Source of the DNA: Acidocella sp. | GTDB taxonomy: Bacteria > Pseudomonadota > Alphaproteobacteria > Acetobacterales > Acetobacteraceae | Length of the DNA stretch: 64,000 nucleotides | Assembly (NCBI GenBank): GCA_031291755.1 | Contig: JARLIK010000014.1 | Location: 1-64,000 of the forward strand | Reading direction: 5' to 3' | In this document: positions 27,601-36,617 of the stretch, in pieces | How the letters are laid out: each line of letters starts with the position of its first letter | Position numbering within the stretch: position 1 is the stretch's first letter | Notes under the pieces: model-generated | What the model saw: the letters and a program-made list of their open reading frames with translations, nothing else | Told to the model about the DNA's origin: nothing | The model's database searches: none | Program-made: the position numbers and the translations under genes

Positions 27601-28203
27601 CGCGGAGTTGGAAATGCCGGCGACCGGGGTCCCATAGGTGGTTGGCAGCACGCCGCTCACAGCGGACTGCGCGAGGTTGCCTTGGACTTCCGAGGTGATG
27701 CTGTTGCTCGAATTATCGACCGAGGTCCTGCTCACCGCGTTGGTCAGCAGGTCTTCCAGCAAGGTGCCACTCACCGTGGAATTCACCAGAGCGTTCGGGT
27801 TGGTGTTGGTCTGCGCCGACAGAACACCGATGCCGGTGCCAGCCGCAGCGGCGTTGCCCTGCACATTGCCGGTCACGGTTGGGGTGACGCTGTTGTTCAC
27901 CATGTTGCCCTGCGCCAGGGATGACAGCGTGTTAGCGTCAACCGTCAGCGTGCTGGGGTTCGTGGTCGCACCGACGGTAGCAACAACGCCGTTGATGAAC
28001 TGGGTGCCGGTGATCGACGAGGTGACCTGCGCACTGTTGGTCTGATCGCTGCCAAGCGCATCAAAGCCGGTAACCGACGGAACCGCCGGGTTGATCACAG
28101 CAGCCATTGCAGGGGCAGCGCCCAGCATAGCGGTGAGGGCGATGAGGCTGACGCCGGTAGCGCGGCGGGCGTTACGATTCAGAGTGGATGGTGTATGTTT
28201 CAT
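21694..28203 (-). CDS. Giant HfaD-like surface repeat protein, 2169 aa
   Basis: Signal peptide of about 34 residues ending APAMAA, then one long low-complexity protein rich in Ala, Ser, Thr, Asn, Gly and Val. On reading I find no Cys or Trp and very few Lys/Arg. About two dozen units share a core such as LSGNTNTAVALGNDVANTLS or VSGNAVDASSYGNSASN. They alternate with a second motif such as LTNSQSNADPVSA or LQNTQNNAASVTA. This alternation resembles Caulobacter HfaD (about 420 residues) and, loosely, curli repeats, suggesting a beta-solenoid or amyloid-like surface fibre. A stretch at about 1195-1320 breaks the pattern. It is third in the HfaA-HfaB-HfaD order, 64 bp after the secretion lipoprotein; AAGGTG lies 9 bp before the ATG. 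Confidence 0.7.
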   Translation of the reverse strand: MKHTPSTLNRNARRATGVSLIALTAMLGAAPAMAAVINPAVPSVTGFDALGSDQTNSAQVTSSITGTQFINGVVATVGATTNPSTLTVDANTLSSLAQGNMVNNSVTPTVTGNVQGNAAAAGTGIGVLSAQTNTNPNALVNSTVSGTLLEDLLTNAVSRTSVDNSSNSITSEVQGNLAQSAVSGVLPTTYGTPVAGISNSASTDSANIIVGTNQTNTDLGVGVGSLAVSSGNTIETLVNSSAAGATQLLGLASTQNNNTESATFQGNQASNDINIALTSGANTGEPTLNGSLGVVNQQANTGIAGGGGTGAEANSSSISTIFNGGAGLAQTELTGSTTQNGNSISAAAAGNAANAAFTGGTGNLISLGINLTGATGAAAQLNSVTTASTVAGSSLSAEADLLLTNFQGNTTAPVFSSATGNSVFAQIEGASGASIALGNNSITSSTDGNTATNAIDTTAGATINSISGLAALASLQTAGGTSGTTALTSGNSISATVGDLQVGNPLGVTGSTISLTGNSIGASDANNNVSNGIGLTASNISTGATTDATLTSVTAGTSTAAGGITINNQQYSAQSSSATTSGNTVEVTAAGSATAPNLGVSNNTLTVGSTSITATDNNNNASNGLTLDGTTGVTGSAGLLNDQASLAGASATVSRNTAEAAVNGTDAATSILGDAVLVSGTFSAAQATDNNASNALSVSGDTVSNVTGQPVGLTSSLTAYTATGQADLVLSNLQTDNSGTATTATNTGTTVEVVGNSDTAGNTTNAPAVGGGSSFTVSGLATPSIEALGFGNSASNSVTVNANTLSDAAGLLSAQSNLVGTSAGVTGATVEALINTTANTGAIGGVGSPLSVTVGTGAVGGSDGNTIRAITSNNDVSNSLSVAATGATLHDTTTAAIINTNSADVQVAGTTGVGSDYSLLNNQLSSGPSSATVNSSTVQALIGNTSNPAVTDLQANVDGNSQVAAAYGNQASNAGSVSATNLVTSGTYKNAADVTNVQTTSGDGTISASVDQSSATQPSFTTQVDGTGTVTGSQLATSANSVVTLAEGNQATATGGNTLNVGGGSITDVSAASLGGLTVNATSGLATAPLAFDVQNVQIGGAIVNASQGTSATTPVGALTSVGGNVVGTNLSTNGNLFSATGYNNNAASALTFGGATPPTSLDTSGGTQNFQSATAAVGTTLGAPGSTAGTTTTTVNFIGTVAYVAGGNEVELNSNAAIYSNTPGDIYVQGPVTFTLPAFTPLVDATAYAALFGTAPTTIGGTLAGGYTVTITAGGVYTSSSANIAALNAAIGNTNTLISSGAGTGNITGTFSFPVTTTTSAAAASPYAIDNVGGSITNSQLNVNANMFKAASTANAATTTTTVNANTVVGGADVPAGTAAASVSATVTSALADYATSNNQSFTAPVTAQSYSEAAINPLLADVAISGSALSVNGNQETTAATGNNGNSSLTIAANSTTATGAVVSNQSGNSNVEANSGTAFNGNAVAPLPTIGQIVTSQGAMTGSTLSMSSNTNESTATVNTATNALNVTSTTLATSEGAPANAVANNTGGDPSYPTATADFSLANAQTATGGVAQAGAVSQVQNTDTTAATTTGLQSSTATLDGNITSASANGNVATDTLALAGTNVAATSALTSSQSNFDTVETAANSTVQFSLNGNTVGPVAAINTSTVNVSGNAVDASSYGNSASNSSSVTATDVTDGTGATAPVTAANGIVSATATATATYALSNVQQDAGNSTASTVGLFGVNLTPNDSGIINSTLNVTGNSEQALALGNGGGNSLSLDVTNAGGTGTVAPTGALVSEQALFANVSATSTETAATQGAVSGSTLNLSGNTNTAVALGNDVANTLSVVATNLLTQNTAAANGVATVATTGGPAAAAANYSLTNAQQSSGDGTQISAVATTTIHNSDSAALTTTGLLNSTATLTGNTTTAQGFGNYATNALDLTATNNTATAALTNSQSNADPVSASGVSNITYSLNGGVANAGAAQNATISVGGNAMNVLAEGNNATNALNATTAANYGAQTLDATTTPTAAGATFAVLNSQNNTAAVSALASGSSNAVALNGGGGTGLVSNTTVSVSYNTVNVAAYGNIANNTVTVTALNSGNPTVALQNTQNNAASVTASSTGMAFSSQVGIPGASASTFNVNGNGVSVSAVGNSAVNVIK

Positions 28204-28267
28204 GGGAATTGCACCTTATGTTTGAATATTGTGAAGATGTGATCTGAAAGAGTTGAAAACGCGATAA

Positions 28268-29848
28268 TTACGGAGAGACAACCAGCAATGCGATTCTCTG
28301 CGATCCCGAGCCATCCATCACCGCCGCCCCTGCTGTGGGGTCTGGTGTCCAGGCTACGTTCACGTTCAGAATACCGCGAATAGAGAGAGCTTTTTTGACC
28401 GATGCGACGCGGGCCATCAGCAATTGCAAGCGCTTGGTGGGCGCCCAGCTTTCGTTCGCCGGCGCGGTCAGAACCACCTGCACAGGGTGCTGGCGGGCGG
28501 TCGCAGCCGCTTGGTCAAGCGCTGCCATGTCACCACCGGTGACATCAGTCGCGCCATAGTCAAACTTCACCGTGCTTTGGCCGCTCGGCGCTTCCATCGA
28601 ACCGTTTTGGATCGGCGCCGAGGAGGTTTGGGAATTAAGGGTTGAGGGCGCTGCCGCGACCGCAGTGGTGACGTTCGAAGAGGCCGGAGGCGGCGCAGGC
28701 GGCGTTGCCGCTGGGGCAGCCGGCGCCGTGACTTCTTCAGGCTTCGACACGGCGGGAGCCGGTTCCGGAGCTGGTGCTGGGGGCGCAGCGGCTTCCACCA
28801 CAGGCGGCGGAGCGGCCGGTGCAGCCATTGGCGCGGCGGCCACCGGTGCGGGAGCCATTGGCGCGGCGGCCACCGGCGCGTTATTGGCGGCTTGATCTTC
28901 CTTTAAATATTCCTCGGCGGTCTTCTTGGGAATCCAGCCGGTGGCCAGCGCTAGGCAAGGCTCGGGCCTGATATTTTCAGCACTCGCCACCAGACGCAAC
29001 ACACCTTCCTCAAGCAGGGTGCGAACGCCCAACTGCTCAGGTTCCTGGCTCTTGTTGCCGATATTCAAGTTGTAAAGATTGCTGCCGAAGAACTGGAAGA
29101 TGTTGAAGCCGACTTCATAGCCGGTCAACTGCTTGACCAGGCTGACGGTCTTCACCACCAGCAAGCTCTTGCTGTCCACCAGCTCCAGGTCGATGCCCAC
29201 GTCCTCAGTATAGACGCGGTCCTCTGGCCCGAGGTTGTTCACCTGGAACTGCACGCCGCCGGACTGCACATTATAGTTCAGCTCGGTGATGCCGCCGGTG
29301 ATGTAATATTGCGAGCCCAGGATGCTACCGCCATAATACGGAATCCACGGCACGGTTTTAGCTGCCGGGCCGGTACCAACCACATGGTTCTGACCATCAC
29401 CCAGCTCGCGCTGGTTCATGAAGCTCAGCTCCATCTGCGCGACGTCGGTGTTAAACCGGTCAGCCACATTCACGGTGCCGCCCAGTTTACCAAGAGCGGA
29501 CATCACCATAAGTGAGCCGCCCTGGGTGATCGCGTCACCTTCATTGATATTATATTGACCGGTATAGTCCTTGATATCATCCACCGCGATGGTCAGCTTA
29601 GGCTGATTGGCTTTTTGAATGTCATTGGCCAAGCAGGCCAGCGGCGCGTTCATCGGCGTATAATTGTCACGAACCGGCGGCCCAATAACAACAGGCGCTT
29701 CGCCGGGCGCCACTTTGTCAAATTCGGTGGTGGCCCCGCCAAGCAAGGGGGTACAGCCGGAGACACCCAAAACCGCGACGGTCAAGGCCAGTGCGGCTGG
29801 GATATTCGCCTTCAAGCGCGGCGAGATGCGGGGACGAGCAATCATCAT
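28268..29848 (-). CDS. hfaB: HfaB/CsgG-family secretion lipoprotein with OmpA-like C-terminus
   Basis: 526 residues. Lipobox GVSGC with lipidated Cys32. The CsgG/HfaB fold spans about 75-330 (TIAVDDIKDYTGQ, GGSLMVMSAL, YYITGGITELNYN), the family that forms nonameric outer-membrane pores secreting curli or holdfast-anchor subunits. Then comes a Pro/Ala-rich linker (about 330-420) and a C-terminal domain (VKFDYGATDV...LLMARVASVKKAL...QRIALLV) with an OmpA-like layout that lacks the usual Asp of peptidoglycan-binding members. The start is the ATG at 29848, 10 bp after AGG. It lies between the HfaA-like and HfaD-like genes. Confidence 0.82.
   Translation of the reverse strand: MMIARPRISPRLKANIPAALALTVAVLGVSGCTPLLGGATTEFDKVAPGEAPVVIGPPVRDNYTPMNAPLACLANDIQKANQPKLTIAVDDIKDYTGQYNINEGDAITQGGSLMVMSALGKLGGTVNVADRFNTDVAQMELSFMNQRELGDGQNHVVGTGPAAKTVPWIPYYGGSILGSQYYITGGITELNYNVQSGGVQFQVNNLGPEDRVYTEDVGIDLELVDSKSLLVVKTVSLVKQLTGYEVGFNIFQFFGSNLYNLNIGNKSQEPEQLGVRTLLEEGVLRLVASAENIRPEPCLALATGWIPKKTAEEYLKEDQAANNAPVAAAPMAPAPVAAAPMAAPAAPPPVVEAAAPPAPAPEPAPAVSKPEEVTAPAAPAATPPAPPPASSNVTTAVAAAPSTLNSQTSSAPIQNGSMEAPSGQSTVKFDYGATDVTGGDMAALDQAAATARQHPVQVVLTAPANESWAPTKRLQLLMARVASVKKALSIRGILNVNVAWTPDPTAGAAVMDGSGSQRIALLVVSP
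28823..28880. repeat. 30-bp tandem duplication in hfaB linker
   Basis: Two nearly identical 30-bp units beginning AGCCATTGGCGCGG, at 28823 and 28853, encode repeated Ala/Pro blocks (APVAAAPMAP type) in the linker of the HfaB-like protein. The second unit is incomplete and differs at one base. Confidence 0.85.
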
Positions 29849-29880
29849 CAGTCTGTCACCTAAAAATAAATCTGAAAAAA

Positions 29881-30510
29881 TTAATTGACGGTGCCGGAGG
29901 TGCTCGTGCCGTTGGCCGAACCGCTGCTGGAACCGCTGTTGAACACGCTGCCAGAGCAAGCCGTACCGGTGTTGCTTGATGTCTGCGCGGCATTGTTGGT
30001 CTGGGTGGAGTTCAACGCCTCGGTGAGGTTGCCACCCGCACTGTTGGAAGTGGTGCCGCCATTATATGTGGACGTGACGGTCCCCGAGTTGACTGGTGTA
30101 TTGCCAACGGTCCCGGCGGCAGTGGTGCCATTGCCATTCACCGCTGTGCTGGTTGAGTTACCTGTCGAGGTGGAAAGCCCGCCAGCCGAGGTGGCGGAAT
30201 TACCGCTGGTGGTGTTGGTGCCGGCGTTACCGGTGGAGACCGCCTGCGCCGTGCAATTCTGCTGGCCATTGATGGTGGTGCTATTGTTGGTGGTGTAGTT
30301 GGTGGTGGCCGGCTGGAACATATGGTGCTGTTTCTGCTGGATCAACGTCTCGACCGCCGCCTCGTTGGCAAAATCCGCCGTGGTTTTGAACTGCCAGGAC
30401 GGATCCTCGCCATAGCCGTTGGCGAAAACTGGGGTTAATGGCCAAAACGTGGCAAGCACCACGCCAAAGGTTGCGACGACGCTCAGGGGTCGAATTTTTG
30501 AGAAATTCAT
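29881..30510 (-). CDS. HfaA-like / minor-curlin-like exported protein
   Basis: 209 residues. Signal peptide ending VFANG, then a short conserved-looking head (GEDPSWQFKTTADFANEAAVETLIQQK) and a long Asn/Thr/Ser/Gly-rich tail with GQQNC and many short NST-type repeats. It has two Cys. By position and composition it corresponds to HfaA, the small subunit that helps anchor the holdfast with HfaD, but sequence similarity to Caulobacter HfaA is weak as far as I can judge. The ATG at 30510 has AAGG 7 bp upstream. It is first in the operon, 32 bp before hfaB. Confidence 0.55.
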   Translation of the reverse strand: MNFSKIRPLSVVATFGVVLATFWPLTPVFANGYGEDPSWQFKTTADFANEAAVETLIQQKQHHMFQPATTNYTTNNSTTINGQQNCTAQAVSTGNAGTNTTSGNSATSAGGLSTSTGNSTSTAVNGNGTTAAGTVGNTPVNSGTVTSTYNGGTTSNSAGGNLTEALNSTQTNNAAQTSSNTGTACSGSVFNSGSSSGSANGTSTSGTVN

Positions 30511-31277
30511 GTTGTACCTTGGTTTTAAGTGGCCGTGGACGAATGTGATTAACAAATATTCACCCTCACGTAGCAAATTGGGGCCCGTCCGTCAACGACT
30601 GTAATAACTAGTAATGCGTAATAACCAACATCATTGTTAGACCGGCGGGAGCCATTAAGGTCAGGTAAATCAGGACAATAAGATGGAGTTCGCAGATGCA
30701 AGATCAGGGCGCTCGGCGGCCGCTTGCTGCATTGCAGCGGACGCGCCAACCGTTATTCAGGCAAATTTAATATTTGTGCAGCACAACATCGTTGCGCAAC
30801 GCACCATAATACTGACCAAGCCACGCTTTGGCGGCTTTGAAAAGATCATCTAGGAATTTACAAGAAACGATTTTCTCTAAAATGTCTGCGGATTGGAAGA
30901 TTATCCGCCGTAACAAATATTTCACAGACGGGGAGCATCCCTCAACATGGCTTGCCGTCAGGCAAATTTCACTGGTCGCCGCCCCTGGCCAGTAGGCTGA
31001 CCGGGGAGGCCTGGCGACCTTCCTAGCCGGGCTGTCAATACGTTATTTAGCCAACATCACCGCAGTACCGCATGTTATTGAAGCCGTTAGTAGTATCACG
31101 CATACGGAGGGGTGGGTTTAACCCCATGATGGGGGCTTAGTAACCATAACATGACGTTTATGTTTACCCGTTGGGCGCTCGAAATTATCGCCTCAGGCCA
31201 ACTATAACGCGGTGTCATATCGTAAGCAGCTCTATTAAAGGTTGCGTTTTTGACCATAAACGTTAGAAATGCTGTCA
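30511..31277. promoter_or_regulatory. 767-bp intergenic region upstream of the hfa-like operon
   Basis: No convincing gene. It must hold the promoter of the minus-strand hfa-like operon, since the gene on the other side (flavoprotein) ends here. AT-rich 9-mer ACAAATATT occurs at 30552-30560 and 30913-30921, and in reverse at 30769-30777. The two forward copies extend to TAACAAATATT followed by CAC. Direct repeat CAGGCAAATTT lies at 30758-30768 and 30959-30969. A small CCCC/GGGG hairpin sits near 31121-31135. These could be regulator sites; none matches a motif I know. Confidence 0.4.
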
Positions 31278-32453
31278 TTAAGCCGCCCGCCCGGCTGCGA
31301 ATCCGCTCGACCAGGCCCATTGGAAGTTGTAGCCGCCCAGCCAGCCGGTCACATCCACGGCCTCGCCGATAACATACAGCCCCGGCACTTTACGGGCTTC
31401 CATGGTTTTCGACGACAACTCACTGGTGTCCACCCCGCCGATGGTCACCTCGGCCTTGGCGTAGCCTTCCGTGCCGGAAGGATGCAGCGCGAACCCATTG
31501 ATCGCCTCGGCGGTGTTCTTCAGCGCCTTGTTCGGCATGTCGCCGATGGTGTGGTTGCCAAGCGGCGGCTGCAGCAGGTTATGCGCCAGGCGCACCGGCA
31601 GAAGCTCACCCAAAATGGTTTTCAACTCAGCCCTTGGCCGCGCCACTTTGCGCTCCAGCAGAAACTCATACGCATCGCGCCCCGGCAGCATGTCCAGCCT
31701 GATGGTCTCGCCTGGCTTCCAATAGGATGAAATTTGCAAAATCGCCGGGCCGGAGAGGCCGCGATGGGTGAACAACGCCGCCTCGGCAAACGCCGCTTTG
31801 CCGCATGCCGCGACTGCCTCGAACGCCACGCCACTTAACCCCTGCATCCAGGCCCATTGCGGCCCCTCAAACAGCAACGGCACCAGCCCGGCGCGAATCT
31901 CGGTCAGCCCCAGGCCAAATTGCCTTGCTATCTCATAAGTAAAGCCGGTCGCACCCATTTTGGGGATTGAGAGCCCGCCAGTCGCCATCACCACGGATGC
32001 GGCGGTAAAGGGCCCCTGGTTGGTGGTGATGTGGAACTGATCAGGCTTGGTGATCCCTGTGATCTGGTGTGAGAGGCGCAAATCCACCCCACCGGCCCGG
32101 CATAAATCCAGCAGCATGTTAAGGATATCCTTGGCCGATCGGTCACAGAACAGCTGCCCCAGGCGCTTTTCATGAAAGGCGATGCCATGCGCCTGCACCA
32201 GTTCGATGAAGTCATGGTTGGAATAGCCGGCCAGCGCGGACTTACAAAAATGCGGGTTGTTTGAGATAAAATTCTGCGGTTTCACATCCAAATTGGTGAA
32301 ATTGCACCGGCCACCACCGGAGATGAGGATTTTCGCCCCCGGTTCCGCCCCATGCTCCAATACCAGCACGCGCTTGCCGCGCTTGGCCGCCGTGGCCGCG
32401 CAAAACAGCCCGGCCGCGCCGGCGCCGATCACCGCCACGTCATAATGTCGCAT
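31278..32453 (-). CDS. BaiN/HI0933-family NAD(P)/FAD-dependent oxidoreductase
   Basis: 391 residues. FAD-binding GAGAAGLFCA at the N-terminus, the family-specific SGGGRCNFTN, and the C-terminal GEAVDVTGWLGGYNFQWA that closes the FAD site. Members (HI0933, YhiN, BaiN, RdsA) are flavoproteins of mostly unknown substrate; some reduce bile-acid enones or dihydrouridine-type bases in rRNA. The length is normal. Monocistronic by position, divergent from yejE. Confidence 0.9.
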   Translation of the reverse strand: MRHYDVAVIGAGAAGLFCAATAAKRGKRVLVLEHGAEPGAKILISGGGRCNFTNLDVKPQNFISNNPHFCKSALAGYSNHDFIELVQAHGIAFHEKRLGQLFCDRSAKDILNMLLDLCRAGGVDLRLSHQITGITKPDQFHITTNQGPFTAASVVMATGGLSIPKMGATGFTYEIARQFGLGLTEIRAGLVPLLFEGPQWAWMQGLSGVAFEAVAACGKAAFAEAALFTHRGLSGPAILQISSYWKPGETIRLDMLPGRDAYEFLLERKVARPRAELKTILGELLPVRLAHNLLQPPLGNHTIGDMPNKALKNTAEAINGFALHPSGTEGYAKAEVTIGGVDTSELSSKTMEARKVPGLYVIGEAVDVTGWLGGYNFQWAWSSGFAAGRAA

Positions 32454-32506
32454 TAGGCAAATCCTTGAGGTTAGTTATAGTTGGGCACGAACAGGCTGGG
32501 GTTGGT

Positions 32507-33528
32507 ATGCGCTTATCGCCGTTATGGCAAAGAAGGCTGGCGGTATTTGCGGCACACCGGCGCGGCCGGGCCTCGCTTGCTATATTTGCCGTGGTGTTCG
32601 TGGTCAGCATGGCCGCCAATTTCATCGCCAACGACAAGCCGCTGCTGCTGGACTACCAGGGACGCTTCTATGTGCCCGCCGTGCAGTTTATCCCCGAGAC
32701 GACTTTCGGGACGCAGTTTTTGCCCACCGAGGCGGACTTCACCAACCCCACCATCAAAGCCGTTATCAACGCGCATGGCTGGGCGCTGTGGCCACCGATT
32801 CCGTATAGCTACGACACCATCGTATGGGACGCCGGGCCGGTGGCACCCTCGCCGCCCTCATGGCGCAACTGGCTGGGCACCGATGAGGTCTCGCGCGACG
32901 TGCTGGCCCGGGTGATTTACGGCTTGCGGCTGTCGATATTATTCGGCTTCGGCCTCACCATCGTCGCCTCCGCTGTCGGCATTATCGCAGGTGCGGTGCA
33001 GGGTTTTTACGGCGGGCTGACGGACTTGTTGTTCCAGCGCTTCATCGAAATCTGGTCCGGCATGCCGCAGTTGTTTTTGCTCATCATCCTGGCCAGCATC
33101 ATCGCACCGAGCTTCTGGGTGTTGCTGCTGTTCCTGCTGCTATTTTCCTGGATGTCACTCACCGGGGTGGTGCGCGCCGAGTTTTTGCGTGCCCGCAACC
33201 TTGATTATGTGCGGGCCGCCAAGGCGCTGGGCGTGCCGGACTGGCGGATCATGCTGCGCCACATGCTGCCAAACGCGATGATCGCCACGCTGACGTTTTT
33301 GCCGTTTATTCTTTCGGACTCAGTCACCGTGCTGGCGAGCCTGGATTTCCTCGGCTTCGGCATGCCGCCAGGCTCACCCTCATTGGGTGAGCTGGTGGCC
33401 GAGGCCAAGAATAATCTGCAGGCCCCGTGGCTCGCCTTCACCGCTTTTGCCACGCTGGGCGGTGTTCTCATATTGCTGATTTTCATCGGCGAGGCGGTGC
33501 GTGATGCGTTCGACCCGCGCAAAACCCA

Positions 33529-33532
<4 letters not shown>
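32507..33532 (+). CDS. yejE: Peptide ABC transporter permease YejE-like
   Basis: 341 residues. The long N-terminal periplasmic segment is typical of YejE (ANDKPLL, PETTFGTQF, WPPIPYSYDTI, PSPPSWRNWLGTDEVSRDVLARVIYG). The BPD permease domain follows, with the EAA loop (RAAKALGVPDWRIMLRHMLPN). It forms the inner-membrane channel for oligopeptide uptake with YejB. The ATG at 32507, with GGGG upstream, is preferred over a TTG at 32465. It overlaps yejF by 4 bp. The usual yejA and yejB partners are not next to it. Confidence 0.9.
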
Positions 33533-35103
<1,571 letters not shown>

Positions 35104-35114
35104 GGGAAAGTAAG

Positions 35115-36386
35115 ATGCTTCTGAAAAGCCGGCCCTTCGGCCAGCGCTACGCATTTGTGGTCGCCGCCGTCACCTTCATTTGCCTGCTCATCGCCGCCGG
35201 CCTGCGCGCCGCCCCCGGGGTGCTGCTGGTGCCCTGGACGCAGTCGCTCGGCTGGAGCCGCGGCGTCATCTCGCTCGCCATCGCCATCGGCATTTTCCTG
35301 TACGGCCTCACCGGCCCGTTCGCCGCCGCACTCATGCTCAGCCTTGGTATCCGCCGGGTACTGATCGGCGCCCTGGCGCTGATGTCCGCCGCCACCCTGG
35401 CCAGCTATTTCATGACCGCGCCCTGGCAGTTGATGCTTACCTGGGGGGTGCTCTCCGGCCTCGCCAGCGGCTGTGTCGCCATGACCTTGGGGGCCACCAT
35501 CGTCAACCGCTGGTTTGTGGCCCATCGCGGCCTGGTCATGGGGCTACTCAGCGCCAGTACCTCCACGGGCTTTCTCATCTTCCTGCCGTTGTTCGCTTAC
35601 ATCACCACCCGCGCCGGCTGGCAGCCGGTGGTGCTGCTGATCGCCGCCGCCGCCGCCGCGCTCATCCCGCTGGTGTTTATTTTGCTGCCCGAGCGCCCCG
35701 CCGATGCCGGGCTGGTACCCTATGGCACCACCTATAACACCAAACCCGCCGCCGCGGCCCTGCCGCAGAACGCCCTGAAAAACGCCTTCGCCACCCTCTT
35801 CCGCGCCGCCCGCAGCCGGAACTTTTGGCTGCTGTTCGGCACCTTCTTCGTCTGCGGCCTCACCACCAACGGCCTGGTCGGCACCCATCTCATCGCCCTG
35901 TGCGCTGACCACGGCCTCGGCCAGGTGCGTGGCTCCTCCCTGCTGGCCGCCATGGGGGCGTTTGATATCATCGGCACCACCGCCTCGGGCTGGCTCACCG
36001 ACCGCTACGATTCCCGCAAACTGCTGTTCATCTATTACGGCATCCGTGGCGCATCCCTCATCTACCTGCCCTACTCCAACTTCTCGTTCGAGAGCCTGAG
36101 TTTCTTCTCAATCCTCTACGGCCTCGACTGGATCGCCACCGTCCCGCCCACTCTCAAACTCACCAACCAGCTCTTCGGCGACCGCGACGCCCCCATCATC
36201 TTCGGATGGATCGCGGCTGGCCACCAACTCGGTGCGGCCACCGCCGCGCTGGGCGCCGGACTCATCCGCCAAATCGAAGGCCAATACCTCCCCGCCTTTG
36301 TCATCGCCGGCGCCATTGCCATCCTCGCCGCGGCCGCCTCGCTCACGATCGGCAGGGTAAGGGTGAAGGCTGCCGGGATGGCTTGA
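35115..36386 (+). CDS. MFS transporter
   Basis: 423 residues with about 12 predicted membrane helices. It has the MFS-type cytoplasmic loops: WLTDRYDSRKLL after the middle is a variant of the GxxxDRxGRR motif. It resembles oxalate/formate- or monocarboxylate-type MFS carriers (NRWFVAHRGLVMGLLSAS). Substrate unknown. It starts 11 bp after yejF on the same strand with a GGGGAAAG ribosome site, so it may be cotranscribed. It is followed by the nested-hairpin repeat. Confidence 0.85.
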   Translation: MLLKSRPFGQRYAFVVAAVTFICLLIAAGLRAAPGVLLVPWTQSLGWSRGVISLAIAIGIFLYGLTGPFAAALMLSLGIRRVLIGALALMSAATLASYFMTAPWQLMLTWGVLSGLASGCVAMTLGATIVNRWFVAHRGLVMGLLSASTSTGFLIFLPLFAYITTRAGWQPVVLLIAAAAAALIPLVFILLPERPADAGLVPYGTTYNTKPAAAALPQNALKNAFATLFRAARSRNFWLLFGTFFVCGLTTNGLVGTHLIALCADHGLGQVRGSSLLAAMGAFDIIGTTASGWLTDRYDSRKLLFIYYGIRGASLIYLPYSNFSFESLSFFSILYGLDWIATVPPTLKLTNQLFGDRDAPIIFGWIAAGHQLGAATAALGAGLIRQIEGQYLPAFVIAGAIAILAAAASLTIGRVRVKAAGMA

Positions 36387-36401
36387 AAGGGAGTTAAGGC
36401 G

Positions 36402-36609
36402 AGGGGGCTTTGCCCCCTCGACCCCCACCAAAGGCTGAGCCTTTGGAAACGGTTTGAAGTTTAAGAAAAGGGGCGGCCCATTGGTGTTGAAGCACCTCGG
36501 AGCCGCCCCTTTTCTTAAACTTAATGGTTCTAAGGGCTATGCCCTTAGCGAGGGTCCAGGGAGCAGAGCTCCCTGGCCTTACTTCCCTTCCAGGCCAGTC
36601 CTGGAAGGT
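36402..36609. repeat. Nested multi-hairpin repeat, copy 1
   Basis: Consecutive perfect stems: 36402-36420 (GAGGGGGC/GCCCCCTC), 36429-36447 (CCAAAGG/CCTTTGG), a 21-bp arm pair at 36458-36478 and 36503-36523 (GAAAAGGGGCGGC/GCCGCCCCTTTTC) with a GGTG..CACC mini-hairpin in its loop, 36531-36549 (CTAAGGGC/GCCCTTAG) and 36557-36577 (CCAGGGAGC/GCTCCCTGG). A sixth stem, 36587-36609 (CCTTCCAGG/CCTGGAAGG), is unique to this copy. It lies between the convergent MFS and permease genes. A related copy, inverted, is at 45862-46035. Confidence 0.9.
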
Positions 36610-36617
36610 TTCATTCC

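Noticed and set aside
22228-27637. Several long open frames (up to about 490 codons) on the plus strand inside the giant repeat gene
   Set aside because: They are antisense to the repeat protein. Its Ala/Thr/Ser/Asn/Val codon bias leaves few stop codons on the other strand. The translated products have no recognisable domain and mirror the repeat.
28823-28880. Tandem repeat as a CRISPR or phase-variation tract
   Set aside because: Only two 30-bp units with no spacers. The period is a multiple of three, so changes would keep frame and only alter linker length.
30549-30749. Minus-strand frame in the hfa upstream region
   Set aside because: Non-ATG start, no ribosome site, composition unlike neighbouring genes.
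31096-31320. Minus-strand frame of 74 codons next to the flavoprotein
   Set aside because: Overlaps the flavoprotein 3' end and has no coding signal or family.
36402-36609. Hairpin repeat as a simple terminator only
   Set aside because: A terminator role between convergent genes is possible, but five to six stems, a related inverted copy elsewhere and covariation go beyond a terminator. No clear T run follows the stems.
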